This document shows, piece after piece, positions 45,637-53,911 of a DNA stretch of 64,000 bases. Both the position numbers and the translations under genes were made by a program. Position 1 is the stretch's first letter. The number at the start of each line of letters is the position of its first letter. This stretch comes from Pseudomonas gozinkensis. GTDB lineage: Bacteria > Pseudomonadota > Gammaproteobacteria > Pseudomonadales > Pseudomonadaceae. The DNA lies in contig NZ_CP062253.1 of NCBI RefSeq assembly GCF_014863585.1, forward strand, positions 3,870,501 through 3,934,500, in the 5' to 3' direction. The notes below the pieces were generated by a model. It did no database searches and was not told the origin of the DNA. It saw only the letters and a program-made list of their open reading frames with translations.

Positions 45637-45656
45637 ATATCGAGATTATTCGATAT
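45637..45656. promoter_or_regulatory. Operator palindrome of the ArsR regulator (own gene)
   Basis: ATATCGA and TCGATAT half-sites with a 6-bp spacer (GATTAT), 10 bp upstream of the arsR ATG. It matches the spacing of the site at 45288, supporting autoregulation. Confidence 0.78.
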
Positions 45657-45741
45657 GTCAATACGCTGATTGACCAGCGGAAAACAGAACGGTCTGCCGA
45701 CACCCACGGCATCGGCAGACCGGATTTCACCGCGAACAACC

Positions 45742-46980
45742 TCAGTACGGATTACACCGCTGCGCCACCGCCGTCGCCTGATCCACATACGGCCGCGCCG
45801 GCTCAAGGTTCCACTCCGGCTTGTTCCTTACAGGCTTGCCATCAAACGTCGCTGCCAGATGACAAACCAGCTGCCGGCGCAATGACCCACCGTTGACGCT
45901 GTACTGGCGCCATTGCTCGTCGTTTTTGTGTTTGTTGTACAGCTCGGCAAACATGCGGTCGGTCTGGTCGTCCTTGATCGCGCGGCCGCAGGCGGTAGGC
46001 ACGACTTCCAGAGACCAGGTTTTCGGCCCCAGTTTCGGGTCGTCCCGTTGGACCCAGGTGCTGGACTCGATGTACTTCTCGCAGAACTGTTGCGCCGGCG
46101 GCGCTACCGTCTGCATGCACGAGAACGTGGCCTTGGCGGTCGGGGTTCTCGGGAAGTCGATCTTGACGATGTTGCGGTCCTTGCCGGTCTTGTTCTTGTA
46201 ATCACGCTGGTTGGCCAGCGCATCGTTCAAGCCCCGGGAGTCGCTGTAGAAAAATGCCAGGATCGGCAATTCATCGGTCTTGGGATTGCCCAGGCGCAGT
46301 TCGGTCTGGGTCTGGAACTCACGGGTGTTGATGACGCGCCGGGCCCCCATAAAGTTCTGGAACGCACTGACCCGATCCTGGCTGCTCATCGGGTTGCGCA
46401 TGTTGAAGCCGCATTGCAGCTGATCCTGCTGGCGGTTGTTGTTGAACCTGGTGAAGTGCGCGACCCAGGCGTTGACATTGGTGATCGGCGGCGCCATGGC
46501 CTGGCAGACCGCTTCGGTCGGGCTGGTGTTCTTGTTGTTGCCACAGCCGCGATCATCGCGAAAGTCGGTCCAGGCATCGTTAGGGAACGCGCAGTAAACG
46601 TGTACCGGATTTTCCGGGTCGCGCACCATATCGACCGGGGTGATGATGTAGCCGTTCTGCGTGCTCATTCCGGGGTCTTCGTAGCTGATGCCGTCGGCCC
46701 GCATGTAGGAGGCGGCAAACGTGCCCAGTTCTACGGCTTTGGGGCTGGGGTTCCAGACGTCCCACTGCTGCCCTTTCGCCGGATCGGCCCGGTGCGTCCC
46801 CCGGATCAACAGCCCCGAGCAGTCCGACGCCGGGTCTTTGCCACAACTGGCTACGGTGTTGTTGTACAAGCCTTCAACGCGTTTGAGGGTTTCTTCGCAG
46901 GACTCGGCACTGGCCGACGTCGCGTGCAGAAACAATGGAACCGCGAGTAACGGGACGATCCTGTTCCAGCGCTCTTTCAT
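45742..46980 (-). CDS. Secreted protein, halovibrin-like N-terminus and one DUF2599-like domain
   Basis: 412 residues with a signal peptide (MKERWNRIVPLLAVPLFLHATSASA). The N-terminal domain (about 27-290) has YNNTVASCG, CSGLLIRGTH and DVWNPSPKAVELG, which recall the halovibrin (NAD-glycohydrolase/ADP-ribosyltransferase) family of Vibrio and Pseudomonas. The C-terminal domain (303-411) has the pattern YIESSTWVQR, LEVVPTACGR, LRRQLVCH and EWNLEPARP, shared with the next gene and resembling DUF2599. Many Cys suggest disulfides. A toxin or host/competitor-directed role is inference. It lies 75 bp downstream of the paralogue on the same strand. Confidence 0.72.
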   Translation of the reverse strand: MKERWNRIVPLLAVPLFLHATSASAESCEETLKRVEGLYNNTVASCGKDPASDCSGLLIRGTHRADPAKGQQWDVWNPSPKAVELGTFAASYMRADGISYEDPGMSTQNGYIITPVDMVRDPENPVHVYCAFPNDAWTDFRDDRGCGNNKNTSPTEAVCQAMAPPITNVNAWVAHFTRFNNNRQQDQLQCGFNMRNPMSSQDRVSAFQNFMGARRVINTREFQTQTELRLGNPKTDELPILAFFYSDSRGLNDALANQRDYKNKTGKDRNIVKIDFPRTPTAKATFSCMQTVAPPAQQFCEKYIESSTWVQRDDPKLGPKTWSLEVVPTACGRAIKDDQTDRMFAELYNKHKNDEQWRQYSVNGGSLRRQLVCHLAATFDGKPVRNKPEWNLEPARPYVDQATAVAQRCNPY

Positions 46981-47055
46981 GATGTGTTTCTCCCTGATGG
47001 TGCTTCTGACCTTCCCTGCTCAACCCGATGCGACGTCCTGCTGCATCGGGCGGGT

Positions 47056-48744
47056 TTAACGCGGAACCGGGTTGCAACCTGCCGAGCGGGTCTCGCTATC
47101 GGAGAGCGCAGGCCGGAACGGCTCAAGATTCCAAGGCGTCTTGGCGCGGTAATTCACCAGTACGCAGTTCAATTGCTGACGCATGCTGCCGACGGATTTT
47201 TCGTTGTCGCGCCAGTTGCCATCGGCGCCTCTGAGCGCGAACAACTGTTGGTACAAGGCGTCGATCTGTTCGTTGGGCAAGGCACGTCCGGCGGCTGTCG
47301 GCACCACGCTCAAGGTCCATTCGTCCTGACGGGTGCCCGGGTCGTAGCGTTTGACCCAGTCGGCAGATGCAATGTATTGCGGCGCCTTCACCGGCAGCGG
47401 ATTACAACCGGCCTTCGCCGCCTCCTGAGGCGTGACGACGGGACGGAACGGTTCCAGATTCCACTCGGTCTTGCCGGGGTAGTTCTGCACCAGGCAGCTC
47501 AGTTGCTGACGCATGCTGCCGGCGGATTTTTCGTTGTCGCGCCACTGGCTGTCGGCACCGCGCAGCGCGAACAATTCCTTGTACACCGCCTCCTGATCGC
47601 TGGCCTGAATCGCCTTGCCCTGAGCGGTGGGCGTGACATTCAGGGTCCACTCGTTCTTGCCCGTGCCTGGGTCGTGACGCTCGACCCAATTGGCCGAAGC
47701 AATATATCGAGAGGTAACCGGTGCAGGCTGCCCGTTACCGGCCGTTGTCAGATCAATCGCCTGATCCGCCGCGACGTAACTGAAACGCTGCTCCGGCGGC
47801 TTGGTGAAGTCCAGCCGCAGGACCGGCACGCTGTACCCCTGAGCCTGGAGTTTCTTCTGGAAGTTGCGCGCACTGTTCAGGCCGTTTTCCGGTTTCGGCG
47901 GTGCCTGATCGCCACGAGTGGCGAAGTTCTGCGTGCTGTTGACGTTGTAGACGAAGGCGTCGATGTACTTCATGTTTTCGCTGCCATCGTTGCTCGACGA
48001 GGCGTTCTTCAACATGAACTCGTTGACCTGGGCGCTGAAGGCGAAGGGGTCTTTGTTGGTGGTGTTCACCCGCGATTCGTGGACGCGGATCATCGCATTC
48101 CAGTCGCTGGGCTTCTCCGCGTTCCAGGAGCACTGGCCGTACTGGATCGGTCCTTTCATCAACCCGGTGTACTTGTTGGTCCACTGCTCGGCGGTGGTCA
48201 CGCCGGCTTCCGCGCAAGTGCCATAGGCCAGCGCGGCGTTCTTGTTGTTCATCGTTCCCTGAGCTGTGCGCGGCGGTTCGCGACTGTCAAAAAAGCCGCA
48301 GCCATACCACTTGCGCTCGGGCCCGGTGCCGCCATCGAAGGCGTAGATGCAGGTGAAGCCTTGCTCTTTGACCGGCAGTTGCAGCGCCGCTGCATCGGTG
48401 GGATTGCGCAGGATGAAACCGGCCGGATGAATGAGGATGCGGGTGCTCAGATCCTTGCGGATCCACGAATAGGACGTCGCGCCGATCTTGATCGCGTAAG
48501 GGCTGTAGTCCCAAGGGTTGAACGGCCCGTCGTTGACCATGCGCAATGTCACACCACTGCAGTAGTAGAGCCCGCGAGCGGCGCCAGTGTCGGGCTCCTG
48601 GCAGGCATCCTTGAGGGTGTTGTAGTTGCGGTTGATGCGGTTCAGGGTTTCCAGTGGGTCAAGCGGTGACTGGGCCGCCATGGCGCTGAATGCCAGGGGG
48701 AGGAACAGGCCCAGAATAAAAGGCGAACGAACGGCTGCGCGCAT
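47056..48744 (-). CDS. Secreted protein with two tandem DUF2599-like domains, paralogue of the gene at 45742
   Basis: 562 residues with signal peptide (MRAAVRSPFILGLFLPLAFSAMA). The N-terminal domain (about 25-330) has a related layout: a Cys-rich stretch with YYCSGVTLRM and NPWDYSPYAIKIGATSYSW. Two C-terminal repeats follow (about 347-449 and 457-559), each with YIASA(N/D)WV, LxVxPTAxGxA, GSMRQQLxC and WNLEPFRP, and each ending CNP. AAGGAG precedes the ATG at 48744 by 8 bases. Domain duplication makes this an elaborated version of its neighbour. Function unknown, secretion route probably Sec. Confidence 0.72.
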   Translation of the reverse strand: MRAAVRSPFILGLFLPLAFSAMAAQSPLDPLETLNRINRNYNTLKDACQEPDTGAARGLYYCSGVTLRMVNDGPFNPWDYSPYAIKIGATSYSWIRKDLSTRILIHPAGFILRNPTDAAALQLPVKEQGFTCIYAFDGGTGPERKWYGCGFFDSREPPRTAQGTMNNKNAALAYGTCAEAGVTTAEQWTNKYTGLMKGPIQYGQCSWNAEKPSDWNAMIRVHESRVNTTNKDPFAFSAQVNEFMLKNASSSNDGSENMKYIDAFVYNVNSTQNFATRGDQAPPKPENGLNSARNFQKKLQAQGYSVPVLRLDFTKPPEQRFSYVAADQAIDLTTAGNGQPAPVTSRYIASANWVERHDPGTGKNEWTLNVTPTAQGKAIQASDQEAVYKELFALRGADSQWRDNEKSAGSMRQQLSCLVQNYPGKTEWNLEPFRPVVTPQEAAKAGCNPLPVKAPQYIASADWVKRYDPGTRQDEWTLSVVPTAAGRALPNEQIDALYQQLFALRGADGNWRDNEKSVGSMRQQLNCVLVNYRAKTPWNLEPFRPALSDSETRSAGCNPVPR

Positions 48745-48847
48745 AACCGACACTCCTTGTCGTGCGAGATGACACTTCCATGAAGGGCAGCGTAGTTAGC
48801 TCAATCCATACGGTCAAACCGCTGACCGGAACGTTGTGAACATGTCC

Positions 48848-49063
48848 TCACTTCCTGCCACTTGCCAGATGATGAGCAACCAACGCGTTCGCATGTCCGT
48901 GGCCCATGCCGTGTTCGGACTTGAGCCAGGCGACCAGTTCCATGTGCTTTTTGTCGGTGATGCTGGCGAGCAGGTTCAGCCAGTGGTCGATGGGCTGGCC
49001 GTACTTCTTTTCGATTGAAGGGAAGTAGGATGCCGGACCTTTTACTTTTGCGTCTTCGCTCAT
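48848..49063 (-). CDS. DUF4287 family protein
   Basis: 71 residues. SYFPSIEKKYGQPIDHWLNL followed by KHMELVAWLKSEHGMGHGHA and NALVAHHLAS is the DUF4287 signature, a small helical domain often linked to a DNA-binding-like role. GGGAGCTTGCAA precedes the ATG at 49061-49063, which is better supported than the longer reading frame. Function unknown. Confidence 0.85.
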   Translation of the reverse strand: MSEDAKVKGPASYFPSIEKKYGQPIDHWLNLLASITDKKHMELVAWLKSEHGMGHGHANALVAHHLASGRK

Positions 49064-49154
49064 GTTGCAAGCTCCCTGTTTGCGATGGAATGTCATGACC
49101 TCACAGATTGAAGGCCAGGATGATCGCGCAGTCCAGTGCAGGCAGGCTGATACG

Positions 49155-50417
49155 TCAGGGAGCAACCATTGGCCGCACACGTTTTTGCAACCCCGTTGAT
49201 TCAGCATCAGTCCGCGATACCGTCTCCGGCACCGCCACCCAGAGCAGCACCAGCGCCACCATTGCCACCGCTGCCAAGGTCAGGAACGCAGCACTGTACC
49301 CCGCCTCCTGAACCACAATCCCCGCCAGGCTGTTGCTCAATGCCGCGCCCAGACCAAACACCGTCGAAATCGCTCCAAGGCTGACGTTGAAATGCCCGGT
49401 CCCCAGCGTCAGGTCTTTCACCACCACCGGAAACAGTGCGCCGAAAATCCCCGCGCCGATGCCATCGAGCAACTGCACCGAAACCAGCCACCACGGATCG
49501 TTCGACAGCACATACAACACGCCGCGCAACGGCAGGATCAGGAACCCCGCCAGCAGCAATGGCTTGCGCCCCCACAGATCGGCCTTCGCCCCCACCAGCA
49601 GCGCGACCGGCACCATCACCAGTTGCGCCGCGACGATGCAGGCGGACGTGAGCGGCGTGGCCATCTGCAGATTGGCCTGCGCCAGTTTCTGACTCACCAG
49701 CGGCAGCATCGCCGCGTTTGCCAGATGAAACAGTGCGCAGCAAATCGCGAACATCAGCAGCGGTCTGTTGGTGAGCAACACCGACAAGCCTGAAGGTTGC
49801 TTGCCCTGCCCCGCTTCGCTGGGTTCCAGACCTCGGGCGAGATCGTGGTCAATCGCGTCGGCCGAAACGAACGAGACGGCAATCACACTGGCCAGCGCCA
49901 TGACTGCCATCAAATAGAACACGGCGACCGGGCCGAACAGGTACGCAGACAAACCGGCCAACAACGCCGCGCAGGCGTTGCCGGCATGGTTGAAGGTTTC
50001 GTTGCGCCCGGTTCTTCGCGTAAAGGCGCGAGGCCCGGTGATTCCCAGAGTGATTGCGCAAATGGCCGGCGCGAATATCGAGGCAGCAACGGCGCTGATG
50101 GCTTGCGTCAAGGCCACCAGCGTAAACGACGTCACGAACGGCAACAGCAGACAGCTTCCGGTGACCACCAGCGCGGCAATCGCAATCAGCGACCGTTTGA
50201 AGCGTGTGCTGTCGACCAGCGCGCCTGCCGGGGTCTGCGTGATGAGTGCGGCGATCCCGGCGATGGTCATGACCAGACCGATACTCGCCGGCTCCCAGTG
50301 GTGAACCGCCAGCAGGTAGATCGCCAGATAAGGGCCGAGCCCGTCACGCACGTCGGCGAGGAAGAAATTCAGGCCGTCGAGGGACAGGGTATTACGGCGA
50401 TCGAGGTGAGTAGCCAC
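49155..50417 (-). CDS. Major facilitator superfamily transporter
   Basis: 420 residues, 12 predicted helices. GLGPYLAIYLLAVHHWEPAS in the first loop region, a cytosolic loop RTGRNETFNHAGNACAALLA after helix 4, and GAKADLWGRKPLLLAGF (motif A) after helix 8 are MFS features. The family is close to uncharacterised multidrug-like exporters. It is monocistronic and its substrate is unknown. Confidence 0.85.
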   Translation of the reverse strand: MATHLDRRNTLSLDGLNFFLADVRDGLGPYLAIYLLAVHHWEPASIGLVMTIAGIAALITQTPAGALVDSTRFKRSLIAIAALVVTGSCLLLPFVTSFTLVALTQAISAVAASIFAPAICAITLGITGPRAFTRRTGRNETFNHAGNACAALLAGLSAYLFGPVAVFYLMAVMALASVIAVSFVSADAIDHDLARGLEPSEAGQGKQPSGLSVLLTNRPLLMFAICCALFHLANAAMLPLVSQKLAQANLQMATPLTSACIVAAQLVMVPVALLVGAKADLWGRKPLLLAGFLILPLRGVLYVLSNDPWWLVSVQLLDGIGAGIFGALFPVVVKDLTLGTGHFNVSLGAISTVFGLGAALSNSLAGIVVQEAGYSAAFLTLAAVAMVALVLLWVAVPETVSRTDAESTGLQKRVRPMVAP

Positions 50418-50668
50418 GGGTAACGTCTTCGTTGTCGAGGTTCTGCGAGATGACTCAACCTCCGCAATTGAAATGACCTTTTGCGAGAGATTTTAGTTGC
50501 ATGGATTGGCGGGCCGACTTGCCCCAAAGGCAGCGCATTGCACAAGAATTGTCGAGAACCCGGTGACGGTATCGCCAAGTGTTCTAAAGGACTGTCAGTT
50601 CTGTCAGGTTACGTGCCGTCTGGCCAGGTTTACGCTGGCATCAATTACAGTAAATCGAGGCGCTCATC

Positions 50669-51073
50669 ATGTTTCGGATTCGTCATCTTTTGCCAAAGGT
50701 TGTTCTCTTGTTGGCGATGCTGAGTTTGATCAGCCATGCACAGAGCACCGTCACGTTTACCTATTTTCTTCCCGTGGACTTTCAGTGCAATAACGGTGTA
50801 ACAACGCGGGGCTACAGCGTTTATGCGTCGGGGGCCCGTTCCGAGTTGGGGAACTGGGATGTAACCAAGGCGGTGAAACTGACACCTTCTGCTTATCCGA
50901 CCTGGACCGGCTCAATACAATTCAACGGAGCCAATCCCGGTGATGTCGTGGAATGGAAATGCATCATCCGCAATGAGACCAACCCCAGCGACGTACAGAA
51001 GTGGCAGGCAGGGGCCAATAATCAGGTGACATTGGCGTTCAAACCTACGCCCACCACCGTAGGAACATTTTGA
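50669..51073 (+). CDS. Secreted stand-alone CBM20 (starch-binding) protein
   Basis: 134 residues. A signal peptide (to SHAQS) is followed by one starch-binding domain of the CBM20 type. YSVYASGARSELGNWDVTKA, then SAYPTWTGSIQFNGANPGDV and VEWKCIIRNE and KWQAGANNQV cover the conserved Trp and Asn-Asn sites that stack on glucan. CBM20 domains are normally attached to amylases, glucoamylases or CGTases; here no catalytic domain is present. It could bind glycogen or starch on its own or help a partner elsewhere. The ATG follows CGAGGCGCTCATC. Confidence 0.82.
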   Translation: MFRIRHLLPKVVLLLAMLSLISHAQSTVTFTYFLPVDFQCNNGVTTRGYSVYASGARSELGNWDVTKAVKLTPSAYPTWTGSIQFNGANPGDVVEWKCIIRNETNPSDVQKWQAGANNQVTLAFKPTPTTVGTF

Positions 51074-51090
51074 GGTTGCGATCCAGTGAC

Positions 51091-51978
51091 TCAGAGATTG
51101 AGCAACAACCCCTGCTCTGCCTCGCAAAGCCCCACCACGTAATCCCAGACCACCCGCAACCGCACCGACTTGTGCAACTCGCGCCGCGTACTGATCCAGT
51201 AACTGCGCGCGATGCTCTCATCCGGAAGCAGCGCCACCAGATCCGGATCCGACGCGGCCATGTAACAAGGAAGAACTGCAATGCCGAGACCTGAGCGCGC
51301 CGCCTGCTGCTGGGCAATCACGCTGGTGCTGTGAAACACCACCCGCGGATTGCGGCAGAAGCTGTTGAGGAACATCAGCTCCTGACTGAACAGCAGATCG
51401 TCGACATAGCCGATCCACGCGTGCCGGCCAAGATCTTCGCGGCTGCGCAGAGGCGGTGCGCTGTCCAGATAGCTTTGGCTGGCATAAAGCGCCAGCCGGT
51501 AATCGGTGAGTTTGCGGGTGACCAGCATGTCCGCCGCCGGCCGTTCCAGGTGAATGCTGATTTCCGCCTCGCGGTTGAGAATGCTGACGAAGCGCGGCAC
51601 GGCAACCAATTCCACTTCCAGTCCCGGATAGCGCTCGAACAGTCCGATCATGCGGCTGGCCAGAAACATGATGCCCAAGCCTTCGGTGACCCCGACGCGG
51701 ATCTTGCCCAGCGGTGCCGTGGACTGGGTGATTTCTTCCTGAGCCAGCAGCGCGACGTTTTCCATGGCTTCGGCATGTTTGAGCAGCGCCTCTCCCGCCG
51801 GGGTCATTTCGTAGCCTTGAGCGTGCTGGACGAACAGCGCGGTGCCGAGGCTTTTTTCAATGGCCTCGATATGCCGGGCGACGGTGGCGTGAGTGGTGTT
51901 CAAGCGGCGGGCGGCAGTGAGCAAGCGGCCACTGCGCTGCAACTCGAGAAAGAACCGCAGGTCGTTCCAGTCGAACAT
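51091..51978 (-). CDS. LysR-family transcriptional regulator
   Basis: 295 residues. MFDWNDLRFFLELQRSGRLL, TAARRLNTTHATVARHIEAI and KSLGTALFVQHAQGYEMTPA form the winged helix of a LysR protein, with the effector-binding domain behind. The gene is divergent from the GMC oxidoreductase, 133 bp apart, so it likely controls that gene and the symporter. ATG at 51976-51978; the longer frame runs into the intergenic region. Confidence 0.88.
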   Translation of the reverse strand: MFDWNDLRFFLELQRSGRLLTAARRLNTTHATVARHIEAIEKSLGTALFVQHAQGYEMTPAGEALLKHAEAMENVALLAQEEITQSTAPLGKIRVGVTEGLGIMFLASRMIGLFERYPGLEVELVAVPRFVSILNREAEISIHLERPAADMLVTRKLTDYRLALYASQSYLDSAPPLRSREDLGRHAWIGYVDDLLFSQELMFLNSFCRNPRVVFHSTSVIAQQQAARSGLGIAVLPCYMAASDPDLVALLPDESIARSYWISTRRELHKSVRLRVVWDYVVGLCEAEQGLLLNL

Positions 51979-52111
51979 GGCTTGTCCTTCTCGGCTATCG
52001 TCAGTAAGCGCTGTTTGAAAACGCACAGCGGCTGCGCAAAAACTAACATTCTTTTGACGAAAGCTAACAACTAGGATGACCGACAACAAAAACAATAAGC
52101 GAGGTCAGGGA

Positions 52112-53764
52112 ATGCAGACTTCCCTCGATGAATTCGATTACATCGTGGTCGGCGCCGGGCCGGCCGGGTGTTTGCTGGCCAATCGGCTGTCGGCCGATCC
52201 GCAGCAGCGCGTTCTGTTGCTGGAAGCCGGCGGGCGCGACAACTATCCGTGGATTCACATCCCCGTGGGTTACCTGTTCTGCATCGGCAACCCGCGCACC
52301 GACTGGTGCTTCAAGACCGAAGAACAACCGGGCCTCAATGGCCGCGCGCTGAGTTATCCGCGGGGCAAGGTGCTGGGCGGCTGTTCGTCGATCAACGGCA
52401 TGATCTACATGCGCGGCCAGGCCAACGACTACGACGGCTGGGCTGCCGAGGGCAATCCGGGCTGGGCCTGGAATGACGTGCTGCCTCTGTTCAAACAGAG
52501 CGAAAACCACTTTGCCGGCGCGGCGGACTTTCATGGCGACAAGGGTGAATGGCGAGTCGAACGCCAGCGTCTGTCGTGGCCGATTCTCGACGCCTTTCGC
52601 AGCGCTGCCGAACAGAGCGGAATCGCCAGCATTGATGACTTCAACCAGGGCGACAACGAGGGTTGCGGCTACTTCCAGGTCAATCAGAAGGCCGGGGTGC
52701 GCTGGAATGCGGCGAAGGCGTTTCTTAAGCCGATTCGCGATCGGGCCAATCTCACGGTATTGACCGAAGTCGAAGTGGATCGCGTGTTGTTCGAAGACGG
52801 TCGCGCCTCGAAGGTCAGCGCCCGTTGGCAAGGCCAACAAAAGAGTTTCAAGGCGCGTAAGGAAATCGTGTTGTGCGCAGGCTCCGTGGGCTCGCCGAGC
52901 ATTCTGCAACGCTCCGGAATCGGCCCGCGCCCGCTGCTGGAAAAGCTCGGGATCGGCGTGGTGCATGAGCTGCCGGGCGTCGGCGGCAACCTGCAGGATC
53001 ACCTGCAACTGCGGCTGATCTACAAGCTGGAAAACGCCCGCACCCTCAACCAGATCGCCGGCAGTGTGTGGGGCAAGATGGGCATGGGCCTGCGCTATCT
53101 GTATGACCGCAGCGGGCCGTTGTCGATGGCGCCGAGTCAGCTGGGCGCGTTTGCCCGCTCCGGGCCGGAACAGACCTCGGCCAATCTTGAATATCACGTG
53201 CAGCCGCTGTCGCTGGAGCGCTTTGGCGAACCGTTGCACAGTTTCCCCGCGTTCACCGCGTCGGTGTGTGATTTACGGCCGCAGAGCCGTGGCCGGGTCG
53301 AGATCCGCTCAGCCGATCCTCAAGCAGCGCCGCTGATTCAACCCAATTACCTCAGCCATCCCGAAGACCTGCGCGTGGCCGCCGACGCGATTCGCCTGAC
53401 ACGACGCATCGTCGCCGCCCCGGCCCTGCAAGCCTTCAACCCGGTGGAATACCTGCCCGGTGCCAGCCTGCAAACCGAAGAACAACTGCACGAAGCGGCG
53501 GCGAAGATCGGCACGACGATTTTCCACCCGGTCGGCACCTGTCGCATGGGCAACGACGCGGACGCCGTGGTCGATGCGCAGTTGCGCGTACACGGCGTGC
53601 CCGGTCTGCGAATTGCCGATGCGTCGATCATGCCGCGCATTACCTCGGGCAACACTTGTTCACCTACGCTGATGATTGCCGAGAAGGCAGCACAGCTGAT
53701 TCTCAACCCCGCAACTGTAAACACAACCCCTGTGGGAGCTGGCTTGCCAGCGATGACGGAGTGA
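52112..53764 (+). CDS. GMC-family FAD oxidoreductase (choline dehydrogenase-like)
   Basis: 550 residues. The FAD motif YIVVGAGPAGCLLANRL (10-26), the GMC signatures YPRGKVLGGCSSINGMIYMR and ELPGVGGNLQDHLQLR, and the C-terminal active-site region GTTIFHPVGTCRMGND with SGNTCSPTLMIAEKAA are present. It should oxidise an alcohol and pass electrons to the respiratory chain. GTCAGGGA precedes the ATG. The last residues (PVGAGLPAMTE) are encoded by a REP element, which also supplies the stop codon. The MHS symporter follows and may import its substrate. Confidence 0.9.
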   Translation: MQTSLDEFDYIVVGAGPAGCLLANRLSADPQQRVLLLEAGGRDNYPWIHIPVGYLFCIGNPRTDWCFKTEEQPGLNGRALSYPRGKVLGGCSSINGMIYMRGQANDYDGWAAEGNPGWAWNDVLPLFKQSENHFAGAADFHGDKGEWRVERQRLSWPILDAFRSAAEQSGIASIDDFNQGDNEGCGYFQVNQKAGVRWNAAKAFLKPIRDRANLTVLTEVEVDRVLFEDGRASKVSARWQGQQKSFKARKEIVLCAGSVGSPSILQRSGIGPRPLLEKLGIGVVHELPGVGGNLQDHLQLRLIYKLENARTLNQIAGSVWGKMGMGLRYLYDRSGPLSMAPSQLGAFARSGPEQTSANLEYHVQPLSLERFGEPLHSFPAFTASVCDLRPQSRGRVEIRSADPQAAPLIQPNYLSHPEDLRVAADAIRLTRRIVAAPALQAFNPVEYLPGASLQTEEQLHEAAAKIGTTIFHPVGTCRMGNDADAVVDAQLRVHGVPGLRIADASIMPRITSGNTCSPTLMIAEKAAQLILNPATVNTTPVGAGLPAMTE

Positions 53765-53825
53765 CATTCAACAATTATGTCGGCTGATTAACCGCCATCG
53801 CCAGCAGGCTGACTCCCACAAGGGG
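53727..53825. repeat. REP doublet overlapping the end of the GMC gene
   Basis: Two inverted REP units of the CCCCTGTGGGAGCTGGCTTG type (53727-53759) and their facing partner (53792-53825), about 30 bp apart. The first unit overlaps the 3' end of the GMC oxidoreductase gene. Confidence 0.88.
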
Positions 53826-53911
53826 CATATTTGATTCAAGGACATTGCGCATCACCCGGACACGCAACACCAGTGGAAACAACAAAAACAATCACTGTGA
53901 GGGATACCGAC

